The notes: generated by a model not told the origin, from the sequence alone. Shown: positions 1-8,423, numbered from the stretch's first letter. The stretch is DNA of 42,389 nt from an uncultured Clostridia bacterium (GCA_944376265.1 CALWCD010000012.1:1-42389), one strand, 5' to 3'. Numbers and translations are program-made.

Positions 1-71
1 GCCCGACTGGATTCGAACCAGCGGCCTACAGAGTCGGAGTCTGTCACTCTATCCAGCTGAGCTACGAGCGC
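1..71 (-). tRNA. tRNA-Arg (anticodon CCG), 3' end cut by window edge
   Basis: Read on the minus strand, this gives a 5' acceptor strand GCGCTCG, D-stem GCTC/GAGT, anticodon stem ACAGA/TCTGT with loop CTCCGAC (anticodon CCG, reads CGG), and a TTCGAAT T-loop. The last two acceptor bases and any CCA lie outside the window. The visible 3' acceptor bases (CGGGC) pair with the 5' strand using one G-U pair. The 5' half and upstream region are duplicated at 225-298. Confidence 0.95.
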
Positions 72-76
72 AAATA

Positions 77-105
77 TGTATGAGAACCGCGGAAGCGGTA
101 GTCAA
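77..105 (-). promoter_or_regulatory. Probable promoter of tRNA-Arg
   Basis: Minus-strand TTGACT (100-105), a 17-base spacer, and CATACA (77-82). The -10 lies only about 5 bases from the mature tRNA 5' end, so the leader would be very short. The same arrangement recurs in the degenerate copy at 269-297. Further TTGACTA/TTTGACTA motifs sit just upstream, at about 119-139. Confidence 0.45.
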
Positions 106-224
106 CGTTTTGAAAAATAGTAGTCAAACAGTAGTCAACGGCGGGATTTTTCTTTTCCGCCGAACCCGCAAAGCCCGATGAACACTGGCTTTTTCGGAAT
201 GTCTCAACTGAATCGGCCTGAACC

Positions 225-298
225 GTCGGAGTCTGTCACTCTATCCAGCTGAGCTACGTGCGCAAATATATATGAGAACCGCAGAGGCGGTAGTCAAC
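225..298 (-). pseudogene. Degenerate second copy of tRNA-Arg 5' half plus promoter
   Basis: This 74-base stretch matches 33-106 with four mismatches. It covers the anticodon loop, D-arm, 5' acceptor strand and promoter of tRNA-Arg. The acceptor strand reads GCGCACG rather than GCGCTCG. The 3' half is lost: where the 3' anticodon-stem strand should be, the bases (GGTTC) no longer pair, and only scraps of the T-arm are recognisable upstream. It cannot form a tRNA. It is either a decayed tandem tRNA gene or a scar of an element that recombined in the anticodon loop. No integrase is visible in the window. Confidence 0.75.
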
Positions 299-401
299 TT
301 GTAGGAAGTCTCCTGCTGATCGAGACCATTTCAAGAACCAATTATGAGGATAGCACGGTTCTATTGAAAAAAGAAGGGAATTTTGTCGAAAAAAACTTTT
401 T

Positions 402-821
402 TCACTCTTCCCGGTCGTGCTCCAACTGACGCCGCACCCAATCCACCGCTTCTTCCGCAGAAACGCTTTGAGAAGCGCGAAGCAGGGCAATCAACTTTTT
501 CTCGTCCGGGGCCAGCTCACCAATGGTGCTGGGGTCAGGGAAGGGCTTTTTCGGGCACCGTTCCCGATCCGTCAAGATCACAGGGGCGCCGCTTTCCTCC
601 TCATCCTCGAAGAAAAACTCGATGGGCGCACCGCAGATGCGAGCAATCTTTCCCAACGTTGCCGGATCAGGAGAAGTTTTTCCCGTTTCGTAGTAGGTGT
701 AGGTAGCGCGGTTCATGTTCAAAGCGTCGGCAATGTTCTGCTGGGAATAGCCCGCTTTCAATCGGGCCTGCCGCAAACGGTCCGCCAAAAAACTATTGGT
801 TCCGCCGAAACTTTTCGCCAT
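402..821 (-). CDS. XRE-family helix-turn-helix transcriptional regulator
   Basis: A 139-residue protein. Residues about 11-65 form a Cro/CI-type helix-turn-helix (core AGYSQQNIADALNMNRATYT, followed by YYETGKTSPD), the DNA-binding fold of phage-like and toxin-antitoxin repressors. The C-terminal half is acidic then basic, and has no domain I recognise. The ATG at 821 is chosen over an upstream in-frame codon because GGAGAATGGGAG lies just ahead of it and the HTH starts soon after. It stands alone between two tRNA loci, beside a broken tRNA copy, so it may be the remnant of an integrated element. It could equally be an ordinary stand-alone regulator. Target genes are unknown; the dyad at its own promoter suggests self-regulation. 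Confidence 0.85.
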   Translation of the reverse strand: MAKSFGGTNSFLADRLRQARLKAGYSQQNIADALNMNRATYTYYETGKTSPDPATLGKIARICGAPIEFFFEDEEESGAPVILTDRERCPKKPFPDPSTIGELAPDEKKLIALLRASQSVSAEEAVDWVRRQLEHDREE

Positions 822-920
822 GAAAAAACTCCCATTCTCCTTCTCTCTTGTAGATCCGCCATCACAGCTGAATGAAAGGACCACCCATTAGCATCCCCCA
901 TTCTCTGGCGGAGAACCACG

Positions 921-958
921 AAAAAAGGGGCACCTTTTCAGGTGCGATATATATTATA
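921..958 (-). promoter_or_regulatory. Promoter with perfect dyad, candidate autoregulatory operator
   Basis: On the minus strand a TATAAT (-10) at 953-958 is followed at once by the perfect inverted repeat GCACCT-N4-AGGTGC (930-945) and then CCCC and six T. The dyad would lie at the transcription start. Its shape resembles a terminator, but it is too close to the start to act as one on this promoter, so a repressor operator is the likelier reading. The -35 is weak. The leader to the XRE gene would be about 120 bases. Confidence 0.4.
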
Positions 959-1068
959 TACTAGCTTCGACAAAAAAGCCAGTGATTCGACGCAATTTGC
1001 AGACTAGAGTGAAGTATCTTCACAAGCACGGACTTTTTCCACGGCGAAAAGTTTTTTCTTTCCCTGCA

Positions 1069-1097
1069 TTGACTTTTCCGGTTTCCAGCAGTATAAT
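1069..1097 (+). promoter_or_regulatory. Consensus promoter of tRNA-Gly
   Basis: TTGACT (1069-1074), a 17-base spacer and TATAAT (1092-1097), 17 bases before the mature tRNA 5' end. Confidence 0.9.
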
Positions 1098-1114
1098 AAT
1101 GAGGCATTCAAAAT

Positions 1115-1188
1115 GCGGGCGTAGTTCAGTGGCAGAACATCAGCTTCCCAAGCTGAATATGAGGGTTCGATTCCCTTCGCCCGCTCCA
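1115..1188 (+). tRNA. tRNA-Gly (anticodon CCC), CCA encoded
   Basis: Acceptor strands GCGGGCG/CGCCCGC pair fully. The D-arm is GTTC/GAAC. The anticodon stem TCAGC/GCTGA encloses TTCCCAA (anticodon CCC, reads GGG). The T-arm carries TTCGATT. The discriminator is T (1185) and CCA is encoded at 1186-1188. Confidence 0.95.
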
Positions 1189-1210
1189 GCGGCAAGCTGC
1201 CGCTCCCAAG

Positions 1211-1245
1211 TCGCGAATCTCACTATGGTGAGGTTCGCGATTTTT
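1211..1245 (+). terminator. Intrinsic terminator of tRNA-Gly
   Basis: A 13-base-pair stem, TCGCGAATCTCAC with GTGAGGTTCGCGA, has a TATG loop and is followed by TTTTT. Confidence 0.92.
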
Positions 1246-1704
1246 ATTTCCCGCGTTTTTGGTGTGGGTTCATTCTTGTCCAGACAGCACAGCGGCGTGA
1301 CGCTGGACCCAAGACGCGGTGCTGGTCCCCTGGGGGGACCGCCCAGCACCGACCGAGCCGGCAGGCGAGGCTTTCACTTTTGTGGGGTGCGTTACTTTTT
1401 TGCCCGCGTTTATCCTCCAGCAAGTGATTCACGCGCAGTAACTTCCGCAGCCTCTATTAGCCGCTTTTAAGAGGGCCTTTGTGCGATGGTAAGGGGAGCC
1501 CCCCTATGCTTGGGACCATACCAAACGGTGAACATTCCAGATTGCGACCGCCTTTGGAATGCTCGTCCCAAGCAGAAGCCCGTCGCGGGAGGGGGGAATC
1601 CTGCGACGGGCTTTCCGTTATCTGGAATGTCAAGCTGGCCTTCATTCTGGGAAACAGGGGATGTTCCCCTACGGGGATTCCCGGAATTCCCGGTGTAGAT
1701 TCCC
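1246..1704. other. Non-coding gap with nested inverted repeats
   Basis: No credible gene is seen in these 459 bases. The left part holds a hairpin built on GGTGCTGG/CCAGCACC around 1318-1350. The right part (about 1507-1630) is strongly structured. TGCTTGGGAC (1508-1517) pairs with GTCCCAAGCA around 1565-1574, and inside it CATTCCA pairs with TGGAATG. A 15-base-pair stem AAGCCCGTCGCGGGA/TCCTGCGACGGGCTT follows at about 1575-1612. CATTCCAGAT and ATCTGGAATG form a competing long-range pair. It may be the 3' untranslated region of the Wadjet operon, a small RNA or a degenerate repeat element. No transcript strand can be fixed. Confidence 0.55.
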
Positions 1705-2946
1705 CTATTCCGCCAGAAACACCTCCTGCTCGATGGTAACGCCGTACTTCAAGATCTGCTCCATTGCCCTGCGAAAAAGCGGGTACCTGCCCTCCCTGAG
1801 GGCCGCACGGACTCGGTTCAGATACGTTTCCGAACGTTCCAGGCCTGTTGTGTGGTGGGCCGCAACGTCTTCGCCTGCCATGCGCATGGGCAGCAGGGAG
1901 GGGAATATTTCCTGCAGCTGCTCAAACATTTGAAATCCTCCCAAATCGATATCCGCCCAAAAGACAACCTGTGTCTGCTTGTGCAGCGAGGAGGCTATTT
2001 TGGCGAAAAACTTTCGTTTTTGCGGGCTTGAGCAGCCGCCGTGAAAAACCGCAAGTTCGTCTGGCTGGAGTTCGGAGAGAATGAATTCATCGTAATTGGT
2101 CTTATTCTCAATGAATACCACTCTTCGGACGCCTGCCAGATGGAAGGACTGAATGGCATCCACTCCCGAGCTGGGCAGAGCCAGGCCATAGGGGCTTGCG
2201 GCATCCACACAGATGGTCCCCTTCCCGGTCTGGACGATCCCATGGCCGGAAAGCTCATACAGTTCCGGCCGGGCATATATCCCCAGGTAGGCCAGCTGTT
2301 CCCTCTCCCCCATCTCACTCTGCTCCTTGGCTTCCATCAGCCCGGCAGAGTATTCCAGGGCAATCTTCAAAAACTCTCTCCGCACTTCCCTCTCAAAGGT
2401 CTTGGTATTCTGAAAGCACTGATTGCTGAAGGCGCGCATGGTGATGGCCTCCCCCTGGAGCGAATCGTACATCCGCAGGGCGGTCAGCAGGTTGTCCAGC
2501 AGAAGCATGCCGTTCTTGCAGTAAGAGGGGACCCGCAGTGTCTCCTGGGCCTGACGGCAGACGTCATCCCGCCATGCCCCCACCCAGTCCGTTGTCACAT
2601 CAGCCAGCTTTCCGGCCACTTTCTCCTTCACCATTTCCGCCAGCTCTTTCGGATGGGTCCGGCCTGTTAGGCTGTAGCATTCCGCAAGCCGGTCCAGGTT
2701 CAGCACAACCCGGGAGAGCACCGGCCGCCCGGAGACCCATTGGGCGGAAACCAGCCCTTGGGCCTCCAATTTTCCCACCGCGCTGTTCCATTCATCCCGG
2801 ACCTGGGCGTCCTCATACACATACTCCGGAAGCTCGTGCTTTTCGATCTGCAGCATCACCCTGCGCCCGGAGGCGCCCGGCTGAGTAAGGTGCTTGCTTT
2901 TCTCATATTTGTCCAGCAGGCGGGAAAGAAGGAGTTCCTGTTTCAT
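1705..2946 (-). CDS. jetD: Wadjet anti-plasmid system protein JetD (Toprim-like nuclease subunit)
   Basis: A 413-residue protein matching the JetD plan: an N-terminal arm/helical region (about 1-190) and a C-terminal Toprim-like domain. The Toprim signature shows as VVFIENKTN (Glu280) and VVFWADIDLGG (Asp332, Asp334), the acidic metal ligands shared with topoisomerase VI/Spo11-type folds. In characterised Wadjet systems JetD cuts circular DNA once the JetABC motor has extruded it. The ATG at 2946 overlaps the jetC stop as ATGA and follows AAAGGAGA. A GTG 24 bases upstream is possible but less likely. It is the last gene of jetABCD. The acidic residues are intact, so activity is expected. Confidence 0.92.
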   Translation of the reverse strand: MKQELLLSRLLDKYEKSKHLTQPGASGRRVMLQIEKHELPEYVYEDAQVRDEWNSAVGKLEAQGLVSAQWVSGRPVLSRVVLNLDRLAECYSLTGRTHPKELAEMVKEKVAGKLADVTTDWVGAWRDDVCRQAQETLRVPSYCKNGMLLLDNLLTALRMYDSLQGEAITMRAFSNQCFQNTKTFEREVRREFLKIALEYSAGLMEAKEQSEMGEREQLAYLGIYARPELYELSGHGIVQTGKGTICVDAASPYGLALPSSGVDAIQSFHLAGVRRVVFIENKTNYDEFILSELQPDELAVFHGGCSSPQKRKFFAKIASSLHKQTQVVFWADIDLGGFQMFEQLQEIFPSLLPMRMAGEDVAAHHTTGLERSETYLNRVRAALREGRYPLFRRAMEQILKYGVTIEQEVFLAE

Positions 2947-5900
2947 ATGGAAAAGATCTCCTTTCCCCACGCCTTGGTGTGCATGCGATACCCCTCTTTG
3001 AGGACCAGATGAGTGCGATCTGCAAGCGGCATAATATCCGGCAGCTTGTCCGGCGGCGTGCAGATGATGGCCTGCAGCCCCATTTTCCGCAGCAGGCGGA
3101 CGCTTTCCACAATGCGGTCGCTGTCCATTTTGTTGAACGCCTCGTCAAACACCACCAGCCGCACCGTGTTATTGGCCAGGACAGAGGGGTTGTTGACCTG
3201 ATACAGCTGGGCAAATGAAGCCAGCACTGCAATGTAGAAAGGCGTTTGGGTTTCCCCTCCGGATTTTGTGTTCAGCGTTTGAGAGAGCATCTGCTTGGAG
3301 CCATTCTGGTCCGTGGTTTCCAGGTCGAATTTCAGGTAGGTTCTGAAATCGGTGAACCGCTGGATATTCTGCTGGAGTTCGCTCTGCTTTCTGGCATTGG
3401 ACTGGGTGTCGTCCGACATGGCGATCTGGCTGAACATGGTCTCAATCAGCTTTCCATATTTCTGCTGGAAGGGCAGCGCAAACAGACCGCCCTCACCTTC
3501 CATCAGCTCCGGCGCCATGATCATGTCGTAGTAGTCGGCGTAGTCCGGGCTGCGGTCTACCCGGAACTGGTACTGATCCGTGCCGAACTTGGCCTGCTTC
3601 AGCGCCTTGTTCAGGTTTCTCACCTGCTCCATCACCTGGTCAATGCTGGATTTCAGCTTCGACAAGAAATCGTTCTGGAATTGCTCCAGGGCGCTTGTCC
3701 GGGCAGCCCGGATCTTCTCCCGGTATTCCGGCAGCTCGCTTTCTTCCAGGGTGCGCCGCTCCGCCTCGTACTCATCGTTGTCCGCCGCATCCACCCGGAA
3801 GGGGCAGGGCTTGAACTGATCGGCGTAATTGCTTCTGGCCTGGAACAGGTTTTGCTGGGCCAGGTCCCTTTCGTTCACGGTCTGAGCAAGCCGGTCGCTG
3901 AAGTTTTTATGCACCACAGCGGCCTGTTTCAGCCGCGCCAGCTCCTGCTGATACCGGGGAATGCCCACCGTTTCCGAATACTCCTGGGAAAATTTCCCCG
4001 CCAGGGATTCCTCCATGGCGGCAAGCTTTTGATACAGCTCCGGAAGCCGCTGGTATTCCAGCTGGCGGATCTGCTCTTTCAGCTGTCCTCTTCGGTCCAG
4101 GGTTTCCTGGTGCCGGTCACGCAGCTCTTTGATCTCTCCTCCCAGCCGGTGAATGTTCTGCCGCTGTTCGTCCAGCCAGAAAATATTCAGGCTGCCCAGC
4201 TGTTCCTCGATGGTTTGAATCTCCTTTTCAAGCTCCAGCGTGCGCACATAATCCTCCAGCTTTTCCCCCACGGTTTTCTGCACGAAGAACTGGGTGAACA
4301 GGGGCTCTTCCTGCCGCTTCAGCACCTGAAGAACCGGAGACCAGTCGTGGATCCAGTGCTCTGTCCGGGCCAGCTCCTCCTCCAAGCGCCGGATGCGCAG
4401 CGCCACAGCCCGGCGGCCGATATAGGCGTCCTCCATCAATTCCCGGCGCAGCGGTCGGGTGACGTACCCCTGATAGAGCATCCCTTCCGCCGTGACTGCC
4501 ACCCTGTGCCTTCGGAGGTCTTCCACATGGGCGCAGCAGATCACCCGGCCCAGCAGATAGTCGATATAGCTGCGGGCCAGATCGTTCTGTGTCTCCACCT
4601 TCTGCGCCAGGCTGTTTTCCTGGGGAGTCCATCTTTCCCGTTCCCGCAGCTTCCCTACATCCACAATGCCAAACGAGTGCTGGGAAAACTCCCTTTTTAT
4701 CCGGTTGTAGAGCTTCAGCGCTGCCTGGAAGCAGGCGGGCTCCACCAGAAGGTAAAACTTCTGTGTATTCAGGTACCCTTCCACCGCGCCCCGCCAGGCC
4801 TCCTCTTTGATCTCCAGCACGTCCGCCAGAATGGGCAGCTCCACCGGACGGCCCACCTGCTGTGCCAGCTCCCCGCTCAAGCGCTTCTGGAGCTGGAGGA
4901 GCGCCGGGGGATAATCCTTCACATTCCTGCGCAGGTTGTCCAGTGCCGCCCTCTTTTGATCCGCCTGGGTCTTGAATTCCTCCAGTTTGTCTTCCACCTT
5001 GTGCCCGGCGTTCCGGATGGCCCCGGACAGCTCCCCCGTTGCAGACTGGGCTTTCTCAAAGACAGCCAGCGGCCTGGAAAACAGCTCCGGCCCCGCCTTC
5101 TCAAAGGGGGCGTATGCTTTCCCGGCCATTTCCGCGGCCTGCTTCACACCCATCAGGTCCTCTTTCTCGTCCCAGGACGCAATCGTCTCCCACAGGCTCT
5201 TCATCCGGCTGGCCTCCCGCCGGATATCCAGCGCCAGCCCCTGAAGGCCCACCATCAGTCTTTCGTTTTCCCGGGCGCACTGCTGCTTCTGCTGCGTGAG
5301 CTTTTCCTCCTCCTGAAAGACACTGCTCTGCGCTACCGCCAATTCCAGCTCCCGTTTCCGGGCTTCTTTTTGTGTGATTTCCTCGCTCAGCGCCCGGACT
5401 TGCTCCTCGGTTTCGTCCAGCGAGGTTTTGCAGTCCCGCCGTTCCAGCTCTGCCCGGTCAATGGCAGATTTCTCCACCTCTTTTTCCGCCCACAGGGACA
5501 GAAACGATTGAATCCGCCACCGGTCGATGGCCTGCCTCCACTCCCGGTATTTCCGCCCGATCCCCCTCAGGGCTTCCAGCTTTTCCTCCTGCCGTTGTGC
5601 CAGCTGCTCGTGGCGTTTGTAGTCCCGGATATTCTGCTGCATGGCCTCGATATCCGGTTTCTCGGGAATATCGCAGATGTTTTCCGTGATGAATTTCTGT
5701 ATATCCACAATGGGGCGGAAGGAAACGGCTTTTTTCATCATCCGCATGGCCTGTTTGTTGTGGACGTTCCACTTTGCCAGCAAGTCCTTCTGGTACTGCT
5801 CGTGGGTGTCATAGAGTTTCCCGTGGGTGCCATAGGTTTTCAGGTACAGCCGGAGAGCGGGAATATCCATGGCCTCCCCCTGGCGGACAAAGCAGTCCTC

Positions 5901-6296
5901 CGGCAGGCCGCCGCTGTAAAGGAAAAAGCGGTCCGTGCGGCTCCCGTCGTTCCGGCAGTCGAAAATGATGCCGCACACAAACTGCGTTCCCTCCACCTCG
6001 TCCCAGAATTCACAGGCGATAAAGCTGGAAAAATCCTTTGCCCGCCGGGAGCCGGGGTTATTCTCATCCATGTCCGCCCGCAGATATCCGTCCAGCGTCC
6101 GCTGGGACTTTTCGTTGGCTGCCTGGTTGAAGTTGCGGGCGTTGGTCTCCCCCAGAAGGACAATCTGGAGGGCATCGATAATGGTGGATTTTCCGGCGCC
6201 GTTCTTTCCTGTCAGGAAATTGATGTCGTCCACCTGGATGAGTTCCTTGGAGAAATAGAGCCAGTTAATCAGCAGGATTTTCTTCAGCTTCTTCAT
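2943..6296 (-). CDS. jetC: Wadjet system SMC/MukB-like ATPase JetC
   Basis: A 1117-residue SMC-like protein. The N-terminal head carries Walker A TGKNGAGKST (about 29-38). The C-terminal head carries the ABC signature SGGETQ (about 1012) and Walker B RLVVFDEAFNKMD (about 1046-1058, DE at 1051-1052). Between them lie long Glu/Gln/Arg/Leu-rich coiled coils (roughly 220-470 and 650-900) around a hinge-like middle. It is the loop-extruding motor of the JetABC condensin, which recognises small circular DNA. Its start overlaps the end of jetB by 32 bases and its stop overlaps jetD by 4, so the operon is translationally coupled. A large open frame on the opposite strand is only a GC-driven shadow. 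Confidence 0.95.
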   Translation of the reverse strand: MKKLKKILLINWLYFSKELIQVDDINFLTGKNGAGKSTIIDALQIVLLGETNARNFNQAANEKSQRTLDGYLRADMDENNPGSRRAKDFSSFIACEFWDEVEGTQFVCGIIFDCRNDGSRTDRFFLYSGGLPEDCFVRQGEAMDIPALRLYLKTYGTHGKLYDTHEQYQKDLLAKWNVHNKQAMRMMKKAVSFRPIVDIQKFITENICDIPEKPDIEAMQQNIRDYKRHEQLAQRQEEKLEALRGIGRKYREWRQAIDRWRIQSFLSLWAEKEVEKSAIDRAELERRDCKTSLDETEEQVRALSEEITQKEARKRELELAVAQSSVFQEEEKLTQQKQQCARENERLMVGLQGLALDIRREASRMKSLWETIASWDEKEDLMGVKQAAEMAGKAYAPFEKAGPELFSRPLAVFEKAQSATGELSGAIRNAGHKVEDKLEEFKTQADQKRAALDNLRRNVKDYPPALLQLQKRLSGELAQQVGRPVELPILADVLEIKEEAWRGAVEGYLNTQKFYLLVEPACFQAALKLYNRIKREFSQHSFGIVDVGKLRERERWTPQENSLAQKVETQNDLARSYIDYLLGRVICCAHVEDLRRHRVAVTAEGMLYQGYVTRPLRRELMEDAYIGRRAVALRIRRLEEELARTEHWIHDWSPVLQVLKRQEEPLFTQFFVQKTVGEKLEDYVRTLELEKEIQTIEEQLGSLNIFWLDEQRQNIHRLGGEIKELRDRHQETLDRRGQLKEQIRQLEYQRLPELYQKLAAMEESLAGKFSQEYSETVGIPRYQQELARLKQAAVVHKNFSDRLAQTVNERDLAQQNLFQARSNYADQFKPCPFRVDAADNDEYEAERRTLEESELPEYREKIRAARTSALEQFQNDFLSKLKSSIDQVMEQVRNLNKALKQAKFGTDQYQFRVDRSPDYADYYDMIMAPELMEGEGGLFALPFQQKYGKLIETMFSQIAMSDDTQSNARKQSELQQNIQRFTDFRTYLKFDLETTDQNGSKQMLSQTLNTKSGGETQTPFYIAVLASFAQLYQVNNPSVLANNTVRLVVFDEAFNKMDSDRIVESVRLLRKMGLQAIICTPPDKLPDIMPLADRTHLVLKEGYRMHTKAWGKEIFSI

Positions 6297-6900
6297 CTTT
6301 CTCTTCCTCCTCCTTTCTCAGCACGGACACAATGGCGTTCAGCCTTTCACTGGAAACCGCCGACAGCACGGTAGGCAGTATGGCAAATTTGCAGCCTGCC
6401 TGATTGTACCTGCCCTCTATCCTCTGGATCACCGAGTGGTTGTCCAACAGGGAAAGGGCCCGCTTCACCTCGTCCATATTGGGCTTTGCAGGCAGGATTG
6501 CGTAGTCTGTAACCACCTTCTCCAACAGGTCCCGGACAGAGCACACCGCATCCTGGGCCAGCCCCAGCCGCTCTAAGTTCTCCTCGTACAGCATTCGAAT
6601 AGCCAGAAGGATGGCGGTTTCCTTTTTGTTCAGGCTGCACCGATTTGCCTCATCCGTGTTCAGCACATAGAAGTAGCCGTTCATATCGTCCTTGCGCAGG
6701 TCCCAGTCCAGGAGAGCCAAATACTCCTGTATCACCTCAAAATGGGTGGAAAGGAACACGTAATCAGGGTTATTGACCCGCCCCTCCCCCTGCTTGTACA
6801 CGGTTCTGACCACATACGTTCGGCTGAGCAGTTGGTTGCAGACGGCTTTAAAACGTTCCAGCTCTTTTTGTGTGGCTGTATTGATCCAATCAAGATTCAT
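6265..6900 (-). CDS. jetB: Wadjet system protein JetB (MukE-like winged-helix subunit)
   Basis: A 211-residue protein. It holds the small second place of the Wadjet operon, taken in the family by a MukE/ScpB-like winged-helix kite protein that bridges JetA and JetC. Helical and winged-helix character is visible (for example NKKETAILLAIRMLYEENL at about 90-108), and the C-terminus ends in a Lys/Glu run. I assign it from context and size more than from a signature motif. The ATG at 6900 (MNLDWINT) is preferred: it overlaps the jetA stop by 11 bases and avoids a Ser/Arg-rich extension. Type II systems usually carry a DUF6063-type protein here, and I think that is the better match than type I DUF4194. 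Confidence 0.85.
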   Translation of the reverse strand: MNLDWINTATQKELERFKAVCNQLLSRTYVVRTVYKQGEGRVNNPDYVFLSTHFEVIQEYLALLDWDLRKDDMNGYFYVLNTDEANRCSLNKKETAILLAIRMLYEENLERLGLAQDAVCSVRDLLEKVVTDYAILPAKPNMDEVKRALSLLDNHSVIQRIEGRYNQAGCKFAILPTVLSAVSSERLNAIVSVLRKEEEEKDEEAEENPAD

Positions 6901-8293
6901 GGTTTCTCTCCTTGCGGGTGATCTGAAGCTGAGGGATGGTGTACTCATTTTCCGTGAACGTGCCCTCCAGTTCCCGGACCAGATAGTCCGCGTCCGGGTC
7001 CTGCCCTGTGAGCACAGCCAGCATGCTCATGATGTAGGCCTTGTCGTCCGACAGTCCCAAATCCTTGGAATAGCAGATATCCCGGCCCTCCAGCCACGTT
7101 CCCACATAGGCCGCAATGGCGGCCCGGCCATACTCGGTGCGGAACAGCCGGGCGGCCTGCTCCTCCGTGGCGGCATCCAGCCCTGTTTCCTCTATGAGAA
7201 CCGGCGATGCCTTCACACGTTTTCCGGGCCGCTTGCGGTACCAAAGACTTTTCTCCGAAAGGAACGACTGCTCCAAAAGCTGGAACACCGGCTGGATTCG
7301 GTCCACCAGCTGGGAGGAACGGCGGTTTTCCCCCAAGGCCCCCAAAAGATAGTTCAGGTTTCCTCGGACATTGTAATCCCGGTTGGTCAGATTCTCCAGC
7401 TTCTGGGTGGTGGCCCGGGTGTATCGCCGCACCTGCTGGTCGATTTCATCCAGGAAGTCGTGCTCGATGCTGTCATAGCAGTCCTTTACCCAAAACATCT
7501 TTTGCAGCAAATCCCTTCGGCACTCGTCCAGCGTAGCACCCCGGCGGTCCTGCAGCGCGGCGTTGGAAAGGGCCAGCAGCAGCGCGTCGTCCTCCACCCA
7601 GCTTGTGAGGATCGTCTGAATGGGGACCCGGTATTTGGGAACGGAATCCTTGATTTTCAGCGGACGGATATAAGCCTCCACCACTTTTTGACCAAACTCA
7701 TCGAAATGGGAAGCCAGCACGTCGTTCACTTCCTGCATCTTGATCTGAAGCTGAAAGAAGTGCTTTACGTTGTGGTAGACCATCTGCAGCAGGTGGATCA
7801 GCGCCTGGGTGTTCTCGTAGGCGCTGTAAACCGCCGCCATTTTATCGTAGACGCTGCCGCCTTCCGCTGCCACCTTCAGGGTGGAATAGGTGCCGAACAC
7901 GTAGGAATAGCCCCGCACGGGGCTGTCGTCCCGGAGCTGATGGAACACTTCCAGCAAACGGCTGCTGTACCCGGGAACCGTGATGTATTCCTCAAAGTCC
8001 TCGCCGCGCTCCCTTTCAAACCAGCCCTTGCGGTACAATTTCCGCACGAGAAACCTGGCCCGGCCTGAAATGTCCCGCAGCTCCTCCTCGTCGATATCCT
8101 CTCCCTCAAAGGTGGCATCGGCCAGCTGCTGCTCCAGTTTCCCTCTCAGCATGGAGTAAAACGTGTCTTCCGGGATTTTCAGATTTTCTCTGTAGGTCTC
8201 GTAAAGCACATCCAGTGCATCCGCATACAACGCCCGATTCGGCGACGCCAGCACAGAAAACAGCTCTGTGGGAACGCGCTCAAACAGATTCAT
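6890..8293 (-). CDS. jetA: Wadjet system protein JetA (kleisin/MukF-like subunit)
   Basis: A 467-residue, largely helical protein in the first place of jetABCD. It starts MNLFERVPTELFSVLASPN and its size and layout fit the type II JetA family (once catalogued as DUF5716). In the complex JetA is the kleisin that links the JetC heads and recruits JetB. The ATG at 8293 follows GGAAGGGGG at good spacing; an ATG six bases upstream would be too close to it. Its stop overlaps jetB. I see no frameshift in any of the four genes, so the system looks complete. Confidence 0.88.
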   Translation of the reverse strand: MNLFERVPTELFSVLASPNRALYADALDVLYETYRENLKIPEDTFYSMLRGKLEQQLADATFEGEDIDEEELRDISGRARFLVRKLYRKGWFERERGEDFEEYITVPGYSSRLLEVFHQLRDDSPVRGYSYVFGTYSTLKVAAEGGSVYDKMAAVYSAYENTQALIHLLQMVYHNVKHFFQLQIKMQEVNDVLASHFDEFGQKVVEAYIRPLKIKDSVPKYRVPIQTILTSWVEDDALLLALSNAALQDRRGATLDECRRDLLQKMFWVKDCYDSIEHDFLDEIDQQVRRYTRATTQKLENLTNRDYNVRGNLNYLLGALGENRRSSQLVDRIQPVFQLLEQSFLSEKSLWYRKRPGKRVKASPVLIEETGLDAATEEQAARLFRTEYGRAAIAAYVGTWLEGRDICYSKDLGLSDDKAYIMSMLAVLTGQDPDADYLVRELEGTFTENEYTIPQLQITRKERNHES

Positions 8294-8394
8294 CCCCATT
8301 CCCCCTTCCACGGATATCGTTTTGCAAAATCCCCCTGGCACAGGGGGCGCAAGTCCCGCCGCTTCAACCGCTTTTGGCAGGTTTCGACACTAAA

Positions 8395-8423
8395 ATCATA
8401 TCACATATGGAACGCTTCAAAAA
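8395..8423 (-). promoter_or_regulatory. Possible promoter of the jetABCD operon
   Basis: Minus-strand TTTTTG (8418-8423), a 17-base spacer and TATGAT (8395-8400), about 100 bases upstream of jetA. The -35 is poor, so this is tentative. Confidence 0.4.

Noticed and set aside
921-945. Intrinsic terminator (stem plus six T) upstream of the XRE gene
   Set aside because: It begins at the predicted transcription start of the only nearby promoter, leaving no room for a transcript to terminate, so an operator fits better. It could still stop transcription arriving from further upstream.
3246-6374. Long open frame (1042 codons) on the plus strand opposite jetC
   Set aside because: It is antisense to a gene with full ATPase motifs, has a Leu/His/Gln-rich composition typical of reversed GC-rich coding DNA, and has no family resemblance.
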